From assembly GCA_030598885.1 (NCBI GenBank), contig JAUVOZ010000015.1, positions 1 to 20,718 on the forward strand: a DNA stretch of 20,718 bases. The letters run 5' to 3'. The position numbers and the translations under genes are program-made. Position 1 is the stretch's first letter. Every line of letters begins with the position of its first letter. Of this stretch, positions 15,512-20,718 are shown piece by piece. The stretch is from Anaerolineae bacterium (GTDB taxonomy: Bacteria > Chloroflexota > Anaerolineae > Anaerolineales > E44-bin32). Under the pieces are notes generated by a model, which saw only the letters and a list, made by a program, of their open reading frames with translations, ran no database searches and had not been told where the DNA came from.

Positions 15512-16783
15512 ATGTCTTCTAGGTTGAGAATGATACTTTTCGGAGGGGTAATTGGCACCATTCTGGCCATTGCTCTCTTCTCCGCGGGCTTAACAGTAGG
15601 CATGAGCCTACCGCAAAGTGAGACTGTGATTATTGAAAGCCCTACCGCGATTGCACCTCCAACGAGCATAGAATCCCCAACCGAGACCACTTTTCCGCTC
15701 CCCACTCCATCTGAAGACTTGGAAACATTCTCTGAGCCTTTCTGGGGAATCTGGGAAATCATCCACGACCAGTTCGTAGACCAGCCGGTTGATGACATGG
15801 AGTTAATCCGTGGCGCTATCCGGGGCATGCTGGATGCATTGGATGACCCTTACACTTCCTATATGGATCCTGATGAATTCACACAGGCCAACATGCCAAT
15901 AGAAGGATCATATGAAGGTATAGGTGCCTGGGTTGACCCAGATGGCGAATTCCTGACCATCATCTCTCCTATGCCCAATTCCCCGGCCGAAAAAGCGGGA
16001 TTGAAACCAGGCGATGAGGTGATCGCTATCGATGGAGAGGACATGACTGGCGTGGATGGTAACCTCGTCATCCGACGGGTACTTGGCCCAGCCGGGAGCT
16101 CGGTAACCCTTACCATCCACCGCGAGGGAGAGCCTGAGCTGCTCGAATTCGAGATCATCCGTGAAACTATTATCCTTCCCAGCATCGAGAGTGAGATGCT
16201 GGAAGGGAACATCGCCTACATCCACCTTTTCACCTTCGGCGACGATACTGTTCAGGACCTCCGCCAAACACTGGATACCCTCCTGGCGGAAAATCCCAAA
16301 GGTCTCATCCTCGATCTGCGTTTCAATGGCGGCGGGCTTCTCGACACCACGATTGAGGTTGCGTCAGAGTTCATATCCGAAGGGATAATAATGACCGAAT
16401 ATTTCGGCGACGGGACCGAGCATGTCTACGAAGCACAGCCTGGGGGATTAGCGACCGAGATTCCCCTTGTGGTGCTGGTCAATGGCGGTTCAGCCTCGGC
16501 CTCCGAGATCCTCGCCGGCGCTATCCAGGATCACCGACGTGGTCGGCTGGTGGGGGAAGTCACTTACGGTAAAGCCGCAATCCAAAGCTGGATACCGCTC
16601 CCGAGTTATGGAGGCGCGATCAGGATTACAATCGCCCGTTGGCTCACCCCCAACGGACAGCAGATCCACGAGCTAGGTCTAACGCCTGACATCGAAGTCT
16701 TGTTGACCGAAGAGGATATCGAAGCCGAACGCGATGTTCAGCTAGAGAAAGCGATTGAACTACTAACATTGGTTGAAGAATAA
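15512..16783 (+). CDS. S41 C-terminal processing peptidase (CtpA/Prc-like)
   Basis: Membrane-anchored serine protease that trims or degrades extracytoplasmic proteins from their C-termini. Of 423 residues, about 7-30 form an uncleaved signal anchor. A Pro/Thr/Ser-rich linker (about 38-65) follows. The CtpA N-terminal motif ends in DDPYTSYMDPDEF. The PDZ domain covers about 125-210, with GIGAWV and SPAEKAGLKPGDEVIAIDG. The catalytic core has LDLRFNGGG and a Ser-Lys dyad: Ser329 in NGGSASASE and Lys354 in TYGKAAIQ, 25 apart as in E. coli Prc. Length is typical. It lies 43 nt upstream of a membrane zinc peptidase and may share its transcript, giving a local envelope-proteolysis pair. That functional link is inference. 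Confidence 0.95.
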   Translation: MSSRLRMILFGGVIGTILAIALFSAGLTVGMSLPQSETVIIESPTAIAPPTSIESPTETTFPLPTPSEDLETFSEPFWGIWEIIHDQFVDQPVDDMELIRGAIRGMLDALDDPYTSYMDPDEFTQANMPIEGSYEGIGAWVDPDGEFLTIISPMPNSPAEKAGLKPGDEVIAIDGEDMTGVDGNLVIRRVLGPAGSSVTLTIHREGEPELLEFEIIRETIILPSIESEMLEGNIAYIHLFTFGDDTVQDLRQTLDTLLAENPKGLILDLRFNGGGLLDTTIEVASEFISEGIIMTEYFGDGTEHVYEAQPGGLATEIPLVVLVNGGSASASEILAGAIQDHRRGRLVGEVTYGKAAIQSWIPLPSYGGAIRITIARWLTPNGQQIHELGLTPDIEVLLTEEDIEAERDVQLEKAIELLTLVEE

Positions 16784-16826
16784 AACCATTGCTGACAGAA
16801 GATAATGACATTAGGAGGTAAGCACG

Positions 16827-17537
16827 ATGTTTCTATGGGATCCATCTTATATAATCTTCATGCTCCCAGCATTCCTGCTGGTTATGTTGGCCCAAATTTG
16901 GGTTCGCTCGACTTATCGAAAATGGAGTCAGGTTCACAACAGCAACAATATCAGTGGAGTGGAAGCTGCCCGACATCTGCTAAGCTACGGCAACTTGCAT
17001 CAGGTCACACTGGAAGGTGCTCAAGGGAGGCTGAGTGACCACTACGATCCACGGAGTCAAATACTCCGCCTCTCCCCGGCAGTGTCCCAGGGGAAATCGG
17101 TCGCCTCCCTGGCGATCACTGCTCATGAAATTGGCCACGCCCTTCAGGATAATGAAGACTACTTTCCCCTTCGGTTTCGGTCAGCTATTGTGCCGGCGGC
17201 CAACATCGGCTCCAACCTGGGTTGGATCTTGATCATCATCGGGTTGTTCATCCGCGGCGCTTTCGGCACCCAGTTAGCATGGATGGGAGTAATGGCCTTT
17301 GCCTTAGGCGCGGTGTTCTCCATTGCTACTCTGCCCGTGGAGTTGAACGCCTCTGCACGTGCTCAGGCGCTTCTAACCACGAGCGGTCTCATTCAGACCG
17401 ATGAAGACCTTCGAGGTGTGAAGGCTGTATTAAACGCCGCCGCCTTCACCTATATTGCTGCACTGGCTGCTGCGCTGCTCCAACTCCTTTACTACATCAG
17501 CTTGGTGAGTGGAGTAAGCGGACGACGACGTAGGTAG
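16827..17537 (+). CDS. membrane zinc metallopeptidase, YugP family
   Basis: Integral membrane protein of 236 residues. An N-terminal helix spans about 8-25. The soluble region contains VEAARHLL and the zinc site HEIGHALQD with H100, E101 and H104. Two or three membrane helices follow at about 124-145, 150-170 and 202-228. These features and the length match the YugP / neutral zinc metallopeptidase family (PF04298), whose substrate is unknown. It ends in a basic tail, GRRRR. AGGAGG at 16813-16818 is spaced 8 nt from the ATG. No terminator is seen between this gene and the S41 protease upstream; the next gene downstream has its own promoter. Confidence 0.93.
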   Translation: MFLWDPSYIIFMLPAFLLVMLAQIWVRSTYRKWSQVHNSNNISGVEAARHLLSYGNLHQVTLEGAQGRLSDHYDPRSQILRLSPAVSQGKSVASLAITAHEIGHALQDNEDYFPLRFRSAIVPAANIGSNLGWILIIIGLFIRGAFGTQLAWMGVMAFALGAVFSIATLPVELNASARAQALLTTSGLIQTDEDLRGVKAVLNAAAFTYIAALAAALLQLLYYISLVSGVSGRRRR

Positions 17538-17601
17538 TTGGAGAGGGGACCATGATTTACGGGGCACCTGAAAGACAATCCTCGCGATCATCCCCTTATC
17601 T

Positions 17602-17630
17602 TTGACACCCTTCGTTCCAGATGCTAAAAT
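17602..17630 (+). promoter_or_regulatory. strong promoter of the NIL-mgtE-lipid kinase-deacetylase operon
   Basis: Perfect TTGACA at 17602-17607, a 17-nt spacer, TAAAAT at 17625-17630 and TGC before the -10. Initiation near 17637 gives a leader of about 57 nt, too short for the M-box magnesium riboswitch that precedes mgtE in some Firmicutes. Confidence 0.85.
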
Positions 17631-17693
17631 CGCCAAATCAGGTGGGTCGATTAATACCGATGAACTGCCGATGTCCCTAAGAGGGAGGCAGCC

Positions 17694-17918
17694 ATGCAAA
17701 CTCGTGTCCTTCGTCTAAACTACCCGCCTTCCCTTCTCAACCAACCTATTATCAACAAATTAATAAAACATTTTGAGATCGCGATTAACATTCGCCAGGC
17801 ACATATCACACCTGAAGAAGGATGGTTAGAGATTTTGACCACCGGCGACGAAAAGAATATCGAACAGGCGATCGCCTGGCTGGAAGAAGAAGGTATCGAA
17901 GTAGTGCTGATTGACTGA
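17694..17918 (+). CDS. stand-alone NIL-domain protein
   Basis: A 74-residue protein that consists of one ferredoxin-fold NIL domain (PF09383). The opening VLRLNYPPSLLNQPIINKL and the closing NIEQAIAWLEEEGIEVVLI follow the family pattern. NIL domains are best known as the C-terminal methionine-binding regulatory part of MetN; alone they occur as small proteins of unclear function. It has no membrane segment. GGAGG at 17684-17688 is spaced 5 nt from the ATG. It is the first gene after a near-consensus promoter and lies 13 nt before mgtE, so the two are surely cotranscribed. Binding of methionine or an action on MgtE is not shown by the sequence. Confidence 0.85.
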   Translation: MQTRVLRLNYPPSLLNQPIINKLIKHFEIAINIRQAHITPEEGWLEILTTGDEKNIEQAIAWLEEEGIEVVLID

Positions 17919-17924
17919 AGGGAG
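17919..17924 (+). promoter_or_regulatory. RBS supporting a TTG start for mgtE
   Basis: AGGGAG directly after the NIL stop codon lies 7 nt before TTG at 17932. The earlier TTG at 17911 has no site and would overlap the NIL gene. Confidence 0.65.
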
Positions 17925-17931
17925 ACTAACT

Positions 17932-19284
17932 TTGGAGCAGTCTCAAATCGATCTTACTTTAGATGAGGTCCGATCAGCCCTGGAATCGGGTCAGATCTTA
18001 GATGCCATCGCGGCTCTGATCCGTTTGCATCCAGCTGACAGAGCCGATGCTTTCTCCGATCTCAACGACGAATACCAAGCGAGACTACTGCCGCGTATGG
18101 ACATACCTACGGTGGCCGACCTACTGGAAGAACTGGAGGACGATGAAGCGGCGGACATGGCGGAGATACTGCCCACAGAGAGATTGGCGGACGTTCTTGA
18201 CGAAATGGAGCCAGATGAAGCTGCCGATGTACTAGGAGATTTGCCCCCTGAACGTGTTGCCGAGGCACTGGCTGAAATGGAGGATGCCGATGAGGTCATC
18301 CCCCTTCTGAGTTACCCGGATGAAACCGCCGGCGGTTTGATGACCACTTCCTTCATCGCCCTGCGACCACATACAACTGCCTGGCAAGCGATCGAGTTTT
18401 TACGTCGATTCAGTCCTGAAGAAGAAACTCCTTACTACCTCAATGTAATTAATCAGGACCGGCAGTTGGTGGGAATCGTTGGTTTGCGGGATCTGGTTGT
18501 CGCTGAACCTACAACCAGGGTCGAGTCCTTCATGGACCCTGATGTTGTCTACGTTACTACTGACACTGATCAGGAGGATGCTGCCCGGTTGATGGTGCGT
18601 TATGACCTAGCTGCGCTACCAGTCGTCGACGATAAGGAAGTGCTGCGTGGGGTGATAACCTATGACGACCTGATGGACGTATTAGAAGATGAAGCCACAG
18701 AGGATATCTACCGCCTAGCAAACGTCTCCGATCCCGATCTATCGATCAACAGCCCAATCAGCCTTTCTCTTCGCCGCCGACTACCTTGGCTATACCTCAA
18801 CGCCCTCACTGCGTTCTTTGCTTCCTGGGTGATCTCCCAATATGAATTAATTATCGCCCAAGTTGCTCTCCTGGCAGTATTCCTGTCCGTCGTCGCCGGT
18901 CTTGGAGGCAACTCAGCCACTCAGAGTCTGGCCATCATCGTCCGGGCAATTGCCCTTGGCGAGCTCGAACTCCGCGATGCGTGGCGAACGATTCTGAAAG
19001 AGGCTACCGTCGGCTTATTGCAGGGGATCTCGGTTGGTGCGGTGGCAGGCTTAGGCGTGTTCCTTTGGAAGGGCGACCCGATAATGGGTTTGGTGCTTGG
19101 CTTAGCCCTTGTAGGTAATATGCTTATTGCCGGGATCATTGGTTCGATGATCCCGCTTGGGTTGAAAGCCCTGAAGTTGGATCCTGCTCTGGCTTCCTCA
19201 GTATTGGTTACCGCGGTGACCGACAGTTTCGGTTTTGCACTCTTCCTTACCCTGGCAGTGAAGTTTCTCCCTTACTTGAGGTAG
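17932..19284 (+). CDS. mgtE: magnesium transporter MgtE
   Basis: Inner-membrane Mg2+ channel gated by cytosolic Mg2+. The 450 residues follow the family plan. The acidic N domain spans about 5-125, with repeated LLEELEDDEAADMAEIL, DEMEPDEAADVLGDL and AEMEDADEVIPLL. ETAGGLMTT marks the start of the CBS pair (about 130-255). An amphipathic linker leads to five membrane helices from about 285 on. Pore signatures are GGNSATQS in the second helix region and the aspartate in TAVTDSFGF, which corresponds to the pore Mg2+-binding Asp of Thermus MgtE. The start is taken at TTG 17932. Gaps to neighbours are 13 nt (NIL) and 4 nt (lipid kinase). No riboswitch is visible, so regulation may rest on the protein's own N/CBS domains. 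Confidence 0.95.
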   Translation: MEQSQIDLTLDEVRSALESGQILDAIAALIRLHPADRADAFSDLNDEYQARLLPRMDIPTVADLLEELEDDEAADMAEILPTERLADVLDEMEPDEAADVLGDLPPERVAEALAEMEDADEVIPLLSYPDETAGGLMTTSFIALRPHTTAWQAIEFLRRFSPEEETPYYLNVINQDRQLVGIVGLRDLVVAEPTTRVESFMDPDVVYVTTDTDQEDAARLMVRYDLAALPVVDDKEVLRGVITYDDLMDVLEDEATEDIYRLANVSDPDLSINSPISLSLRRRLPWLYLNALTAFFASWVISQYELIIAQVALLAVFLSVVAGLGGNSATQSLAIIVRAIALGELELRDAWRTILKEATVGLLQGISVGAVAGLGVFLWKGDPIMGLVLGLALVGNMLIAGIIGSMIPLGLKALKLDPALASSVLVTAVTDSFGFALFLTLAVKFLPYLR

Positions 19285-19288
19285 ACCA

Positions 19289-20179
19289 ATGACAGCTAAA
19301 GTCATCTTCAACCCATACGCCGCTCGTTGGAACGCGCTACGCCGTAGACCTGAAGCCGAGGAAGCTCTGCAAGCTGCGGGAATTGAATACGAGTTAGTTC
19401 AATCGGAGGAACCCGGTCAGGTTGAGTCACTAGCTGAGAACGCCGCCAGGGATGGCTACACACCAATCATCGCCGCGGGAGGTGATGGCACCTTCGGTGA
19501 AGTGGTTAATGGTTTGTTCCGGGCGAAGCCTGAGGGCGTCCTTGGACCTTTGGGACTCCTCCCATTAGGCACAGCCAATGACCTGCCCGTCAATCTAGGA
19601 TTACCGCTTGACCTAAAAGAAGCCGCTCAGACCATCGCTGGCGGGGTGACCAACCGCATCGACTTAGGTAAAGCAAACGAGTGGGTCTTCGATAACAACT
19701 CCGCGGTGGGGCTTGAACCAGTGGTCACGATCTACAACATCCGGATGGTCAGACTGCGGGGCTTGATCCGTTACCTGGTTGCTGCCCTGCGCGCCATCAA
19801 CCAGAAACCCGAATGGACGATGCGTTTAGAGTGGGATGATGGCACCTATGAGGGACCAGTTTCATTAGTATCAGTGGGGAATTGTCCGATCACGGGTGGT
19901 CTTTTCCACATGACCCCGGCTGCTGATCCAACCGACGGCTTACTCACCTTCGTCTATGGCTATGCCCCAACCCGATTACGTATGCTCGGTCTGCTGCCTC
20001 GAGCTATCAGCGGTGACTATGTCAATGATCCAGCCATCCACCAGCACCACACCCGGCGCTTGACGATACACACCTCACCTGCCACACCGATCCAGACCGA
20101 TGGCGAGCTCAGATCACACGAACTCACCGAGATCCATTACCAGGTTCTGCCTGAACGGTTGGATATCCTCACCCCATGA
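19289..20179 (+). CDS. diacylglycerol kinase-family lipid kinase (DagK/YegS-like)
   Basis: Soluble lipid kinase of 296 residues that phosphorylates diacylglycerol or a related lipid at the membrane face. VIFNPYAA at 5-12 and the nucleotide-binding GGDGT at 64-68 with FGEVVNG are diagnostic. LLPLGTANDLPVNLGLP follows at about 90-106. The C-terminal beta-sandwich contains VSVGNCPITGGLFHMTPAADPTDGLL, with the usual P.A...DG.L pattern, and ends with IQTDGE. Length is normal for the DAGK_cat family. GAGGT at 19278-19282 overlaps the mgtE stop and lies 6 nt before the ATG. The TGA stop overlaps the next ATG (ATGA), so translation is probably coupled to the deacetylase. The exact lipid is not identifiable. 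Confidence 0.92.
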   Translation: MTAKVIFNPYAARWNALRRRPEAEEALQAAGIEYELVQSEEPGQVESLAENAARDGYTPIIAAGGDGTFGEVVNGLFRAKPEGVLGPLGLLPLGTANDLPVNLGLPLDLKEAAQTIAGGVTNRIDLGKANEWVFDNNSAVGLEPVVTIYNIRMVRLRGLIRYLVAALRAINQKPEWTMRLEWDDGTYEGPVSLVSVGNCPITGGLFHMTPAADPTDGLLTFVYGYAPTRLRMLGLLPRAISGDYVNDPAIHQHHTRRLTIHTSPATPIQTDGELRSHELTEIHYQVLPERLDILTP

Positions 20180-20718
20180 CGACCACACTGATTGTCAACG
20201 CCGATGATTACGGCCGCACGCCAGGAGTCTCATCAGGTATTCGTCAAGCACATCTTCAGGGATTGGTCTCCACTACCACAGTAATGGTCAACATGCCGGA
20301 CGTGGTAGATCAAATCCGGAGGGCTCAAGACGAATGCCCACGCCTGGGCCTCGGGGTTCACCTGAACCTGACCACCGGACCTCCCTGCGCTCCCGCCGAT
20401 AAGATACCATCTCTGCTAGATCCTCAAGGTCGCTTCCGTGATCGAGATGCCATCGCACAATCAATGGTTGGCATCGATCCAACACAGGTGGAAATCGAAT
20501 TTCGTGCTCAAATCCAGAACTTCCTCAAAACTGGTGCAACCCTTGACCACCTCGATAGTCACTATCACATCGTCGCATTTGGCCCTGCCCTCTGGGAAAT
20601 CTATCTCAATTTAGCCGAGGAATTTGGATGCGGCGTCCGACCATCATTCCCCTCCGACATTCCCCCACAAGCCCTCATCGATGTCTATCCCCCCAGCGTC
20701 TTGTCCTTCGCCGGTCAG
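20176..20718 (+). CDS. ChbG/YdjC (HpnK)-family carbohydrate deacetylase, partial
   Basis: Open from ATG 20176 to the window edge: 181 codons, with the 3' part missing. NADDYGRT at residues 8-15 carries the catalytic/metal aspartates, GVHLNLTTG holds the first histidine, and LDHLDSHYH holds the metal-binding HxxH-type pair. These are the markers of the YdjC fold, which removes N-acetyl groups from sugars such as chitooligosaccharides (ChbG) or from glycolipid precursors (HpnK). The family is normally about 250-290 residues, so roughly a third is outside. It overlaps the lipid kinase stop by four bases (ATGA), which suggests coupled translation. A joint role in glycolipid synthesis is a guess from this adjacency. 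Confidence 0.9.
   Translation, partial: MTTTLIVNADDYGRTPGVSSGIRQAHLQGLVSTTTVMVNMPDVVDQIRRAQDECPRLGLGVHLNLTTGPPCAPADKIPSLLDPQGRFRDRDAIAQSMVGIDPTQVEIEFRAQIQNFLKTGATLDHLDSHYHIVAFGPALWEIYLNLAEEFGCGVRPSFPSDIPPQALIDVYPPSVLSFAGQ

Noticed and set aside
17637..17693. M-box or other riboswitch before the NIL-mgtE operon
   Set aside because: The leader is about 57 nt and shows no conserved M-box elements.

Overview
The window reads as a chromosomal stretch of a Chloroflexota bacterium, most likely Anaerolineae. This is inferred from gene content: a REC domain fused to a CpaE/MinD-like ATPase, GAF-rich histidine kinases, a YugP-type metallopeptidase, a stand-alone NIL protein next to mgtE, and a T-box leader. 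No rRNA or marker gene is present, so the assignment is not proven. I see no tRNA, CRISPR array, insertion sequence or phage gene.

Left part (1-5780). A palindromic intergenic repeat is followed by two intact valyl-tRNA synthetase genes in tandem on the minus strand. The promoter-distal gene is the ordinary bacterial type. The promoter-proximal gene has the archaeal-type signatures. In front of them lies a clear transcriptional T-box leader: Stem I with a GUC (Val) specifier, the T-box motif with UGGU, and a strong terminator ending 10 nt before the RBS. Both synthetases probably respond to uncharged tRNA-Val.

Middle part (5855-12009). This is a signalling cluster. A large membrane histidine kinase points left. 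Diverging from it is a response regulator fused to a CpaE-like ATPase that lacks the Walker lysines, then a 70-codon internally deleted sirtuin (Sir2) remnant, then a soluble GAF histidine kinase whose start overlaps the remnant.

Right part (12018-20718). mutL (minus strand) diverges from a HAD-phosphatase / CoA-transferase subunit A pair, and the two promoters share one -35 hexamer. Then come an S41 C-terminal processing protease and a YugP-like membrane zinc peptidase. Last is a tight run behind a near-consensus promoter: NIL protein, MgtE magnesium transporter, diacylglycerol-kinase-family lipid kinase, and a ChbG/YdjC-type deacetylase cut by the window end.

Start codons are often TTG or GTG (mutL, the Sir2 remnant, the second kinase, mgtE); here they were chosen by Shine-Dalgarno spacing. 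The strongest observations are the T-box-controlled pair of ValRS genes from two lineages and the in-frame collapsed sirtuin. I found no convincing wholly new multi-gene system.
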